NCBI GenBank assembly: GCA_034336665.1
Contig: JAPFBE010000002.1
Location: 37,117,406 to 37,181,405 of the forward strand
Length of the DNA: 64,000 bases
Origin: Luscinia megarhynchos
Taxonomy: Eukaryota; Chordata; Aves; Passeriformes; Turdidae
Direction of reading: 5' to 3'
The notes under the pieces were generated by a model that was given only the letters and a program-made list of their open reading frames with translations, ran no database searches and was not told the DNA's origin. The position numbers and the translations under genes were made by a program. This document shows positions 12,182 through 24,280 of the stretch, in pieces (position 1 is the first letter of the stretch; each line of letters begins with the position of its first letter).

Positions 12182-12757
12182 AGCCCTGTCCTGGGGGCAT
12201 CAGGCACAGCATCACAGCCAGGCAAGGGAGGGGATTGTCCTGCTCTGCTCTGGGCTGGGGCAGCCTCACCTCCAGGGCTGGGGCAGCTTTGGGTGCTACA
12301 ACATAAAAAAGACATTTAACAGCTGGAGAGCATCCAAAAGTGGGCAACAAAGATGGTGAAGGGCCTTGAGGGGAAGCTGAATGACGTCACTTGGTATGTT
12401 CAGCCTGGAGGAGACTGAGGGGAGACCTCACTGCAATCTGCAACTTCCTTGTGAGTGGAAGAGGAGGGGCAGACACTGATCTCTGTGGTGACAGTGACAG
12501 GACCCAAGGGAATGGCCTGAAGTTGTGTCAGGGGAGGTTTAGGCTGGGTGTTAGGTAAAGGTTCTTCACCCAGAGGGTGGCTGGCACTGGAACAGGCTCC
12601 CCAGGGAAATGGTCCCTGCACCAAGGCTGATGAAGTTCAAGAAGTGTTTGGACACTGATCTCAGGCAAATGGTGTGATTCCTGGGGATGGTGCCATGCAG
12701 GGACCCAATGATCCTGACGGGTCCCTTCCCACACAGCTTACTGTGTGATTCTGTGAC
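12182..12757 (+). mobile_element. CR1 LINE, 5'-truncated 3' end
   Basis: This is a plus-strand CR1 3' end of the same type as 7361-8085. It begins in the ORF2 C-terminal region and runs through the block encoding SGQQRW and the GTRQDH-like region. It ends at TGTGATTCTGTGA (12743-12755), the terminal octamer repeat. Bases around 12185-12275 are nearly identical to the complement of 7850-7945. Small deletions and stops interrupt the reading frame. It has no catalytic domain and cannot move. It forms an inverted repeat with the other copy, with about 4.1 kb between them. Confidence 0.95.
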
Positions 12758-15700
12758 TCATGTCCTGTTTGGAAAATCCATGCCCACACTTGCACATACT
12801 CCTGGCAGTATATTCCCTGTTCTCCTGGCAGCTTGGATGTCCCAAGGCAGCTTCTCTGACCACCCTGGTAAGAGTTATGTGCAGATCAGCCTGCACCTCT
12901 ATCAGCAGCTCCAAAAGGCCATCTTGATGCACATTACACAGCTACTTTTCATCTTGAAGGCCTGCAATAGGTATCAGAGTTCAAGGGCTATTTGTCAAGC
13001 ATGACACAAACCCCACATCACGAACACCATGAGCCTCATGGTGCAAACAGCTGCACAGAGACATGACCCAACAGAGCTGGAAACCACCTTTGGTGCCTTC
13101 AGGCTGAGTTCAGCTAAAGTGGAAGCAGCTTGCCTGGGGCTGTTCCCAGGTGGCCATGTGGCTCGTGGCAAGTGCTGTGCTCCCTTCAGGTGATGTACAC
13201 ATCCCCTTCCAGCAGCCATCAGAGATTTGAGAAATTATGTGCTTCCACAACAACACAGTGTGCTGCACGGGTAATATTTGGGAGAATGCCTTTCAGTGGG
13301 AAAGAAAACTGAATCATATTTCACCCTCTCACCTATTTCTGTGGGGAAACCATTGCAGCTCACTTTTTTCACAAGTAATAAAATACAACTGACATAATTC
13401 ATAACTGCTAAAACCAGACTAAAATCTCTAAAATTATTATTATTTGTATTAGCAATATTATTATTATTATTATTAATAATAATAATAGAACACAAATTCA
13501 GAAAAGAAACCCTTATTTTTCATTAATGTCAGACTTCAAGCACTTAATTACACCATGACGGAAAAAAAAACCTATTAGATTTTTGAAGACTATCTTTTAA
13601 GAAAACAAACAGAATTAAGAGTTGTCAAATCAAGAAAAAACATTCCTTTTTTCCTCCTGGTCCTTATAGCTGATATTTAAAAAAATAACTAAAATGATAA
13701 GAAAAGTTTGGAAACTGAAATGTTTGGGGATTTTAATTTCTCAACTGCATTGGATTAAGCAAAAAACATTTTGTTAAAATTTTTAGATAATGTATTTGAA
13801 ATCACATGAGAATAGAATTACTATATCACCAGTATAAGATGGGTGAGAGACTGCAGACTGAAAGATAAGAAGTAATATTTCATTAAAGTCAATGAGAGTC
13901 AAACAAAGAAACATCATTAACAAAGAGATGCTAGGATTCTCCTGCTTCCCCAGAGTCTCAAGCACATTTCTAATTTTGCTATTCCTTTAACCCCTGTTTT
14001 ACACACACACAAGTATTGCTTAGAGTCATTTGCTGAGTTGTATGCAAGATGAGATCCCAGAGTGATCGGTAGACTGGATTTGGTTTTTAGTAAATAAAGA
14101 TCCATCAGAAACTGACTCTTACAAACAACTAGAGCATAACTGTGCCAGGCACATCACAGCCAAGTGAACCTGAGACAGGAGGCAAAAGCAGAAAGTCTGT
14201 GCCCCTCACGTAGCTGAATGCAAATTACTTTCCTCCAGGAACACATTAGAAGATGCATTAATCAAAAACTTAGGGAGTAAATACAAATCTTTCCAGTAAA
14301 TCCAGTCCCAATGTGATTAAACAAGCAAATAGCCTGCTCCACTAGCCAGAAGCCAAGACTTCTGTTTCCTGGAAACACTGTTTCCTGGACTTGCAACCCA
14401 CAGTCCTGAATGTCAGCTTAATTCAAGGCTGAAAGTAGAAGCATAGTGTAATGGGAAACAGAAAATTTCAGCTTTCTCTGGGATAAGCAAAACATGGTTT
14501 CGACTAAGAAGATTCCAAAGAGTCTCTAGTTCAAGGTGTCTTTGTTGTTGCAGATGCAATCACATTTGAAATTTATAAACCTCTTTGTCTATGAGCTAGA
14601 AGTGACCAAAAATGACGATACTCACATGAAAAGCAGGAAGCTCATGATGCTTTTCTGCCCTGCAGGAACACAACCTGTCCTGCCCAGCCCTCAACTGTTG
14701 CTGCAGATGTGTAAGGGCACAATATTCTTTGTGAAAGACTGTGGAGTGCAAATCTTTACTCAGTCATCTCTTGCCTACCAATAGGCCTGGTCTTGGGACT
14801 TTTTTTGGGTAGCACTGGTTTGGAAAAGATTCTCAGTTCTTTCCAAACTGAACAATTCATGTCCTCATCTAGCACTGCTCCGGTTAACTGAATAGATATT
14901 TCAGTTGAATGCTAAATAAACTAACCAAATAAATAAGGACCCCTGGAGTTCTGAGAGGTTCCTCCTCATTCCAGCTTCCTGCATCAGAACCAAGAAGCAC
15001 TGACAGTAGGAGAGGGGTATTAAGACAGCAGATCTTCACTTTCTTTTTGTGACTGGGACAAAACCTAGATTTTAATTTTTGTTCTCTCCCCAGGAGCTTG
15101 TGACAGGAGCCACGATGCCCTGGAGCCTCTTTGCTAGCAGAAGTTTTCAAACCAAAATACAGACACCTCTTTCATAGGTATACATTTGTTATATGTGGCA
15201 CATAGAGGCCAGATAGGTAGGGCACAAAGATCTTAGTGACACTCATTTGGAACACCACAAGCAATTCTTTCTGGCTTCATCTGCTCACAAGTGCTCTGGC
15301 TGTCACAGAAATGCAAACTGATAAAATCTTCATGCTTATTTCCCTATGGGTGTATTGCACACAGGACTAGAGTAGGGTTACAGCACTGGTGTATTGCTTG
15401 AACCAACCTAATTCTCTCCTGTGGATTTCCATCTTCCTCTTTTTTCACTAAGGCAAAATTAATGATTCTTAAGCTTGCCAATCCACACTCATTTGGAATA
15501 AGGTTTATTTATCCTGGCTTCACTTTTATAGTCTTCTTTTCATAGATCCATGGTACTCCCAAAGAGAGGAGGTTTACAGTGCATTTTAATGGAGATTTTA
15601 GAGGTTTTGCAGATTCAGAAATGAGAATCGTATCCACATACAAAAGGCAAGCTGAGAGCTGGGTGTTAGAGGGGACATCTCTTTTGTATACTTGCCAGAG

Positions 15701-18700
15701 AAAGCAACTGAGACAAAAAATACCAAAAAATTCCCAGAGATTTATCAAAGCAATCTGTCTTAGCCAGCTGAAATCTGCTGGTCACTTTTCAAGCAAGTGA
15801 AATTAAAACCAAAAGTTCCTTATTGCATCCATTGACTGATTATACATTATACATTAACACATACACATCTTTTTCTGGCAAGTTCCCTTCTGTTTTAAGA
15901 AACTTATGTCAGAAATGTATTTGTATAACTCTCACCCCATTCCTTTCCCAGTAAAATGTTAATCCCTCAAGAATATATATATATTTTTTTTATTCTTTGA
16001 ATTTATTTCCTCTGTGATTAGCACAAGAATTAACTTAAATAACTATTGAAGGCCAGAACAAAAGCCTAGAGAGAAGACAAAAGGATGATGTGATCTTGAT
16101 AACACACTATAACCCTAGGTTAAAGAGAAGAAAAAGATAAATTAAAATCAGGTGAAAGAAATATGCAGGAGACCAAGCAGCCAATCTGATGACAATCCTT
16201 AAAGATTTCCCACACATAGCAGGAACATGGAGAATAACCCAGGAGAACATAATAGAAACAATCAGAATTCTGACTGGGACTGCATGGGGTAAATAGTTGG
16301 ATAGGAGCATGAGTATAGCAGGAAATCAAGAAGACAAAGGTGAGATATTGTATCGAAGAAACAAAGAAGCAAAGTAGGAAAGAATCAAAATAAGACAGAA
16401 AGAAACTTGCTCAGAAGGTGGCAAAGACTTTCAAGGCTGATGTTCTGAATGAGCTTGAACAGGTAGATGACCAAATACAATGCTCTGAGGTGGATCTCCT
16501 GCTCAGAAGAGCAAGGCAGGGAGGCTAAGTATGTGACAGAAAGCCTCCCAAACCCAAAATCTGAAGAATGTAGTGGGCATTACTTCCTCATATACCTTCC
16601 AGATAGTCAGTATCCTAGGGCTTATCATACCAATGGAGTTTCTGGGAAATGTTAGGTGATTTTGTACTTATTTCAGAAGACAGAAGAACCTGCTTGTGAA
16701 GCAACTAATCTCGATCTCCTTCAGACTTCATCTAAGACTTTGAAATAACTAGGTGAAGTTATCCAGAGGAAAACCAAGAATGACAGAATAACACTTAATT
16801 TAAGCTTCGTATGCAGAAGTTGTTGCTTAAGTCAATGTTGATAAACAGCCTTGAAATTTTAATCCATTCACCATTTCTTTCCCTTTCTTTAGCTGTCCTT
16901 TGAAACTGGAATGGGAATCAAGTTTCCAGACACAGAGACTTCCTCCTATTGTACCTGCACTCTGGTCAGAAGACAGAAATTATCATCCATGTAAAAATCT
17001 ACCAGAACTGAAATATTCACTCCAAAAGTGTTGTCTGACAGTTGTATGGTAGGCCACAACTCAAATACACTGTTAGCAGATCCCAGTGCTAGTTTTTGAG
17101 TTACAAATGCCATTTTCCCCAGAATCATCTCTGCTATGCTCTGTCTGGGCTCTCTGGTCACCCTGACCTGGAGTTCCCCTCTCTAATAACTGCCCCTGCT
17201 GACACTCATTATCTGTTTCTTCTCCCTTTGGGAGGCTCAAGTACTTTTACCATTTCAAAAACTTTTAGCCATCTATCATCAGAGGTGTGGTGAGATTCAT
17301 TGCAAGTTTAGGGGCTATGAGGACTTGGTTCCTGTGCTGACAGTTTTATATCACATAGAAGTTTAAGCTGCTAGAATCTGCTAGGTAAACCCCATTCCAA
17401 CATTTTCTTCCCAATAATCAGAAAATTTAGTGTTTAAAGACAGCTAAGAAAAGGATGTAGTTCCACTATCCCAAAACTGGACCAGTAGTAAACCTATTGG
17501 ATTTAGGTGTGCCAGGACTGCCTCAATTTTTGCAGGAGAAAGAGATAGTGCCCAAAGCACTGAGCTAAATCCTAACTTCCATAAAACACTGATTACCACT
17601 GGGAAATACAGTGTAAGAGCTCCTAAAACCATCTAGTTGGTGTAAGGAACAGAGCCCAGGGGCCACACTGTAAAGAGTAATAACAGCTGAATGAACTAAA
17701 AAGGGAGAACAAACACTAAAATCAAGCAGGCAAAACACAATCTCAGTCCACCAGTTTGTCCAGCTTTTGTTTGCTGTTTTATAGAAACCTTCTCTAGAAA
17801 AGAAAGCTACCAAAAGTACCACCACTGCATCTTCCCTAAACCTTCAAATTCCAACCCAAAAATATGTTTCCAAAGAAGCATATATACTCCTCCCAAAAGC
17901 TCTGAGAAGGCAGAACAACCTACTTCTGTATGAAAATATCACAACCACCAAAAATGAAAAAACACAAACCAAACAGCAACAACAACAAACCAAAAAAATA
18001 CTTCCCTTTTGTTTGCACAAAAGAGATAAATTTTAAAACTATTTTTTAAAAAAATCCCAGAAGTGTTCTAGTGTCTTTCTGGCAAGTCTGGTCACTTCTC
18101 AGTCTGGGGGTCCTTTTACAGATCAAGATGATTCTCATCAGAAGCAACATAATGAAAGAAAATCTCTAAGCCCTTTTTTCTGCAGCAGTAAGACTGTTCT
18201 CTTCCACCCTGCAGTGTAACTCTGTCTTTTCCAGGAACCTCAGGTCAGACATGGCCCCAGATGAAAATTCTCCATACAGTTGCACTAGCAGCAGTAATTT
18301 ACAACCACTTCTATTATATATAACTCTCAAAATGAAAAGGAAGGTTGAGCTGACAGTTAATCTTCAAGCAATTTGGCAGTCATATGGAAGGTATTATGAA
18401 CTTGAAATCACTCATATTTGTTCTTGATGTCTTTGTTTCGTTCTTTGCAAAGTTTAACATTAAAATCTATTACAGTTTTGGAGTAAGAAGAAGCCATCAC
18501 ACCTAATTTAAGGCCCATGAGTTCCCACAAATAGAGGGTATTATGACTAGGCAAATAGAAATTAATCCTACTGCACAAGTGAAAAATAGCTGATATGTGT
18601 TTTCTTCCCTCTCATGCACTGCCAAGTTTGTAAAAGAACAATTCAAGCAGAAGCAGATGCAGAGGCTAAAAAAATCAGCTGCATTGGAAATCAGTTTTAT

Positions 18701-18774
18701 GTGAAAAAAAGCAACACAACCCCAAACCTTCAGCTAATATTTTCTGGGTACTCCTTTGCTTGTTTCTCTTTGTC
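12758..18774. other. 6 kb AT-rich sequence, microsatellites only
   Basis: No gene or interspersed repeat was recognised. A somewhat GC-richer patch at about 13000-13230 has frames open on both strands (74 and 60 codons) but no known motif. There is a TTA/TAA palindrome at 13462-13487 and a short TA/T run near 15975-15990. Near 18030-18050 there are A/T runs. Open frames elsewhere stay under 90 codons. Confidence 0.55.
13456..13487. repeat. (TTA)n/(TAA)n microsatellite forming a palindrome
   Basis: A run of TTA units switches to AAT units at the centre, 13474/13475. This gives a perfect palindrome with 13-bp arms and no loop (13462-13487). Such a repeat can extrude a cruciform and is prone to length change. 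Confidence 0.9.
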
Positions 18775-18806
18775 ATTTATTTATTTATTTATTTACTTAT
18801 TTATTT
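18775..18806. repeat. (ATTT)n microsatellite
   Basis: About eight ATTT units, with one ACTT variant, run directly into a T/A run. The frame across it reads repeated FIYL, a translation artefact. Confidence 0.9.
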
Positions 18807-20809
18807 TTAAAAATAAAGATAAAATTAATAGCTCAAATTGGGAGGGAGACTGATGAAAAGGAGGGTGGCAAGTGAGAGAGACTGAGGAAGAGGAAAGTGA
18901 CTTCCAATAAGTCAGCTTATGGGCTCTAAGAATTTAACATCAATAACTGTCAGAGTACTCAGCTAAAAATTATCACCCTAGCACATTTTGGGAAAGCAGC
19001 AAATAAACTGATGAGGCCAAGATTGAAAGCAGTTGCAGGGAATGCACATTAAGCCTGGCTTAAGATGCAAAGGATCCCTGCCCTGGTGCCAAAACCACAC
19101 GAATCTAATGACATACTCAGTTTATATGAGGACATACAACCCAAAAATGCCTCCTAGCAAGGAACTTCTGCCAAGTTCTTCTCTATTCACACTGGTGACA
19201 GAATTTGCTATTAGTACCGAAATCGCATTTGCAAAAATGTGTTTCCACTTGTCTTTATTTAAGCACACAGTTTCCTGTAGATGAATAAAGGAACTATTTA
19301 CTTACAATAGTTATGGAATTTATTCACTATCTATAGACATATAAAAACAAGTAAAATATTCTTAAAAGCTAAGTATGCCAGAAAACTTAAGGGGTTGGTT
19401 TTTTTTGTTTTTTTTGGTGGGCTCATAATAAGGATTGACACTGACATCAGTTACACAGGGAATTTGCAAACTGAAAACTAAGTAAAAAATTATCCACCAT
19501 CACACATTCCCTTTAGCCAGTGAAAATAAAGTGACAGACTGTAACAGGATGAACTGGCAAGATGACCAACATTTTCCCTCAACGTGCCTCTGCTCAAGTA
19601 TATTATTTATCTGTGTAATGGGACAAATTTCGTTTTAAAATAACAATTTAACAATGGTAATAAGAACTTACAGCCTTAGCCCCAGTAAACTCAGCTGTCA
19701 GTAACACTGAGAGAGAAACGCTCGCTGTGTAAGCAATTTCTCACTCATCACCATTAACTTGGTTAGGTTGCTACAACTGGAGCTGGCAATGACTTTTATT
19801 TACCTAGGACACAGCAGAAGCTCCCTTGTCTGCAGGAAATCTGCCAGATTTCCAAAGACCTTCGTGGGATAAGGGCAAGACAAGTCCCAGCAATCAGTGT
19901 CCACAGCTTACACTGAGATATGCCAGTGTGCTGTAGCAAGTTTCCAGTCTGCATACAGCTATCAAAGACTTTCTGGGGAAACAGCAAGTTACCCTTGTAA
20001 TGCACATCTGAAATAGGTCTCATTGCCTAAAAACATTTCAGGAGTGGTATACCACTGGGCATCCCCCTCCATCATCAGGGAGAACTGACTACCACAGATT
20101 CCAGGGAAGGTAGTTTAGATAGACACTACTGCAGCTAAGCTCAGAATTGCCAGAATCACCTCCCAGGGGCTGCAACTACCTTGGAAAACAAGTAGTGAGG
20201 GAAAATATATCCTTAAAACAGATTGAAATGAGAGAGAAGGAAGTAAGGAGCTGGAATCACAACTGGATGGCTGTAAGAGATCTTGTCCTCTCCCTATTTC
20301 AACTCTCTCATAGTTTTCCATTTCCCATTAAGGAACAACTCAAGCTACTTGTGTTGTCACTCAGCAGTAATTTACAGCTGGGCATATATAGATAATTTTC
20401 CTTGGATTTCAGTTCATTTTCAAAGAACTCTGAACTACAGAGGATCAGGGATTATACACAGCTATAGAAGCCATCCTGTGCAAGTGGGAGCTTCTCCAGC
20501 ATAGTAGACACAGCTGAAGGCAATAAGTACAACAATTATCCCAGGTTATGGCACTGAAACCTCTCACTTGGGGCCCTCAGATGGCATCCTCGTGGTACAG
20601 TAACTTTAAAACTGTCTCTCACTGACTGGAACAGATCTACAATGTGACAAGCTGAACTCAGCCCAACAGTCAGCAATAGGACAAAGAGTCTGCTCAGAAT
20701 AAATAATTCTTCAGCAGTGAGCCAGCTGTATGGATAGCTTGGCCTAGGCAGGGTTTTCCCTGAGGGCTGAGCTCAGTAATTGAGATTACTGCAAAAGAGG
20801 CATTCAGTA
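18807..20809. other. Unannotated AT-rich sequence
   Basis: No gene or repeat family was recognised. A T-rich patch lies at 19395-19420. Frames are under 85 codons. Confidence 0.55.
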
Positions 20810-21010
20810 ATTCCTCCTCTTTGTCTTCTGCCACAGTGACCCCACTTTTTTCCTAAGGTTCCTTTTTGCTGCTGATGCACTTTGAGAACCCTTCTTGTTG
20901 TCCTAGATATCCCCTGCCAGACTCAATTCCAAGTGGGCTTTGGGCTCCCTCATCACATCCCTGCACATACTGACAATGTTTTGTAATCCTCCCACGTGAG
21001 TTCACTCACT
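20810..21010 (-). mobile_element. CR1 LINE, internal ORF2 fragment just before the RT domain
   Basis: Read on the minus strand, the sequence translates to CRDVMREPKAHLELSLAGDI, then a stop codon, then DNKKG. This matches the CR1 ORF2 stretch between endonuclease and reverse transcriptase, which in intact elements reads like CRDxxRKAKAQLELxLAxDVKDNKKG. The stop replaces a coding residue and the block after it drifts out of frame, so the copy is dead. No CR1 3' end lies next to it on either side, so this is an isolated internal piece. Confidence 0.8.
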
Positions 21011-23689
21011 GACACTACTTTTGGAGCCAGCTCTGGTGAGAAGCAGTACAGCACCTTCCTCATGACAGGGGTGGAGAGTTAACAAGGTTTGCTGGATTCA
21101 CCCTAGCTCCACACTGAGCTAGCCCAGGTATGTCTGCTTTGGGTTATGAACAGCAGCAACTTGTAGTGACTCAATTGCTTCAAATGAAGCCAGATAATAA
21201 AAGGAGTTACTGGAAAATGGAAGCAGTAGAGAACAGGAGCAGAGCTCTGCCACTTCTTGGTTAGTACAAGGTCCCTCCTAGACCAAATCAGCTTCCCTTG
21301 TGTATTAGGCTTCACAATGTGTCCTGCAGCATCTTTCACACACAGCATCTGGCAAGGGTGGTATTCTCTCACAGTGCACAAAGGAAGTCAAACAGAGGGA
21401 CATGTTCACTCCGAAAGCAGCTAAGCTTTGGGGTGCACCTTGAAGACCTGCTCTGACAATCTGCCAGTAAGGACAGAAGCTGTGTGAGCTGTGGCCACCC
21501 CCTCCTACTCTCATTTCCTTCGAAAATAGATATGGCCATGCAAGGGGGTGATGCATAACTAGATCTCATCCTGTGGGATGAGCATGGCCACAACTACAGG
21601 GGCGTGACAAAAGGTCTAATGCTGCAAGAGAGCCACAGAAAGCTGCAATCCTGAAGGTGAGAACGTTGTTGGGCAAGCAAAATGCAGAGACATGCAGAGC
21701 TGACCACCCAGCAACATCTCAGCAAGCACCTGGGGAAAAGGAAGGGATTACAGCACATTGGTATTTTGGAGTGCAGTAGCATGCAAGGACTGCCTACAGT
21801 GAGTAGTGGACAGAACACTTTCCTACTGGAGTGAAGAACTTGTTGCCTAAGTAACCAGAAATAGAAGGCTGCACAAATGGCAGGTGGAACAGCAGGAAGC
21901 TGCAGCCACATGGAGGGGTCTGCTGTGGAATTACACAGCCTGACCCAGCAAAGCAGAGTCCCCAGGCACAGGCCCATCAGTGAGGATGTCCAGCTGGCCC
22001 TTCTGCTCATTTCCACTAGGCTAACCAGGGAAGAGGCAGCCGTGCAGACACAGCTCTCTTCACCTGAGTGTGTAACAAAGGAGCTCAGCAAAGTGTGGTC
22101 TGAGAGACACTCTCACCCTGTTAAGTTATCAGATAACATCATACAGCTCATACTGTACTGCTGGGGTCACTGGGTAAAAAACTGCTTTACCATCAAACTT
22201 CTGACATTTTACTAGCATGGTAAAATAAACCCTTATGATAAGTAGGCTCACCAGCAACCTCCTGCATGGTAAGACTACATTTCTCCTCCTAGCCCCTCTA
22301 CAGACCAAACTAACTGTAGCTAGTTTCATCTGGAAAGATATGCACTGTCACAAGATGGGTAGAAGATTGACAAGTAAAGAGCAAATTCTGTGCCATTACT
22401 CTGAGCAGAAGAGCATAAATCTGGTCATGGGTTACTTATGGATCCTTTTTTTCCCCCAGATTCAAGTAAGGACCTGCAGAGAGTGTTCATGGAATCAGCC
22501 CCAGAGAAAAGCCTCTCTCTTTAGAGGAAAGAGAACATTGATTAAAATTTTAACACATAACACAGTACAATAAAATGAGTAAAACCATGCAAGTTAAAAA
22601 AGGCAAGAGAATAATGTTTAATAGAAACATGGAATGCACAAATTTGTGATTTTAAGGTAAGGGGGAAAAAGTTTTCTAGAAAATGGATTTATATTTTAAA
22701 ACAAATACATTTATTTGAAGACTACTAGCAGGTAGCTAAGGGAAAGGTCTTCCTAAATTTAGATCTCAAGTTCTTCAGTTTCAGACTGTTAGTTAAATAT
22801 TTTAGTTTAAACTGAACAAAGGTTTAGGTCATCTACAGATGGGAAGAACTCTAAAAATACAAGTTCACTATCAATGAAACAAGATATTTTAAAAATAATT
22901 TTAAATTATCCTTAATACAAAGTTACCTCAGTCACTAGCCATATGCTATCTAAAATTATCATTCTCATTTGCTGTCACCCATACAGCTCTTTGTCTTAAA
23001 ACTACCTTGTAATATTTCTTCTGTTACCTTGTGGTAGATAGCATATGTCAGCTTCCAAATGTCAGGAATGTCAGACCTATGCTCCTCAATTCTCTGGCCA
23101 CTGCACCAGCACTAGTCAGAGCAGTCTGGAAATTAAACCAAACAGTACCAGCTGTCCTCACTGGAGTATTTATCAAATAAAGACACTTCTCATTGCACAA
23201 CAACAACTTGTGCTTGGAAATACAGGACTGCCTCCACTTGTGCTCCCTCAGAGGAGTCTTCAGACACAGCTACAGTTCCCAAAGAGGTTTGCAAAACATC
23301 TCCTGAACGTGGTTGTTTGCACTTCACTACTCACATAAACCAGTCACACATCATTCCTTCAGGGAAAGAAAAGCTTTCATAAACCACTCCATAAACCAAA
23401 TGTCCATCCTGGAATATCTTCAATGAAAATAAAAATTAAATTGTCACCCAAGAATCTGAAGAGGCAAGAACCAGAAACAATTCTCTGAAAGATTGCTAGG
23501 ATAGCAATTTCCTTTTTGTAAATACAGAGGGTGGTAGGGTTTTTTCCCAAAGAAAAATCTGTCTGAACTCAGGATAATTCTGAGTCTCATTGCTGCCATC
23601 ACAGCTGTATCAGTCCTATGTTACCTCTGAGATTTAGAGAAAGCAGCCTTGAAACTGTCAAAGAAATTGTTTTAGTCAAAAGCTCCTGG
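21011..23689. other. 2.7 kb unannotated, overlapping antisense open frames
   Basis: No repeat was recognised. Frames of 165 codons (21594-22091, minus), 112 codons (21877-22215, plus) and 112 codons (22235-22573, plus) are open. The first two overlap on opposite strands, so at most one could be coding. The minus frame is very rich in Cys, Leu and Ser, as expected from an antisense artefact. The plus frame has an ATG start and a mixed soluble composition, but I know no relative of it. Confidence 0.45.
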
Positions 23690-24280
23690 GATCCTCTGCT
23701 GGTTTTGGCTGGGATACAGTTAATTTTCTTCACAGTGGCTGGTATGGTGTTGTGTTTTGGACTTGTGCTGGACAGGATTGATTATACAGAGATGTTTTTG
23801 CTATTGCTGAGCAGGGCTTACACAGAGCCAAGGCTTTGCTGCTTTTTGGGCTGCCACACTGGCTAGAGGGCTGGGGATGCATGGGAGGAGACACAGCCAG
23901 GACAGGTGACCCCAGCTGACCAAAGGGATATTCCAGACCATACAAGATCATGTTCAGTATGTAAAGTGAAGGAAGAAGGAGGAAGGAAGGGACATTTGGA
24001 GTGATGGCACTTCTCTTCCCACAAGTTCTTATGCATGATGAGTCCCTGCTCTCCTGGAGATGGCTGAACACCTGCCTGCCCATGGGAAGCAGTGAATTAA
24101 TTCCTTGTTTTGTTTTGCTTCCATGTGCAGCTTTTTCTTTCCTCATTAAACTGTCATTATCTCAACCCACGAGTTTTTTAGCTTTTATCCTTCCTTCTCT
24201 CCACAAGCCTGCTGTTGGGGGAATGAGTGAGTGACTGCAAAGGGCTTGGTGCCTGGTGGGGGTTAAATCATGACAGATCC
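23690..24280 (+). mobile_element. Solo LTR of a bird endogenous retrovirus with 5-bp target duplication
   Basis: The LTR body is 23695-24275 (581 bp). It opens TCTGCTGGTTTTGGCTGGGA and closes GGGTTAAATCATGACA, close to the recalled ends of an abundant bird LTR, probably ERVL. It is flanked by identical GATCC pentamers at 23690-23694 and 24276-24280, a 5-bp target site duplication, which is strong proof of insertion boundaries. A degenerate TATA-like element lies at 23958-23965 and an ATTAAA polyadenylation signal at 24145-24150, followed by the recognisable CTCAACCCACGAG block. No internal retroviral genes are present, so it arose by recombination between the two LTRs of a provirus. It shares GACACAGCCAGGACAG with the LTR at 5214-5722 and has the same orientation. 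Confidence 0.88.

Noticed and set aside
5214..24280. The two similar LTRs as the ends of one provirus
   Set aside because: They are about 18 kb apart, far longer than a retroviral genome. The second LTR has its own 5-bp duplication on both sides, and no gag, pol or env sequence lies between them.
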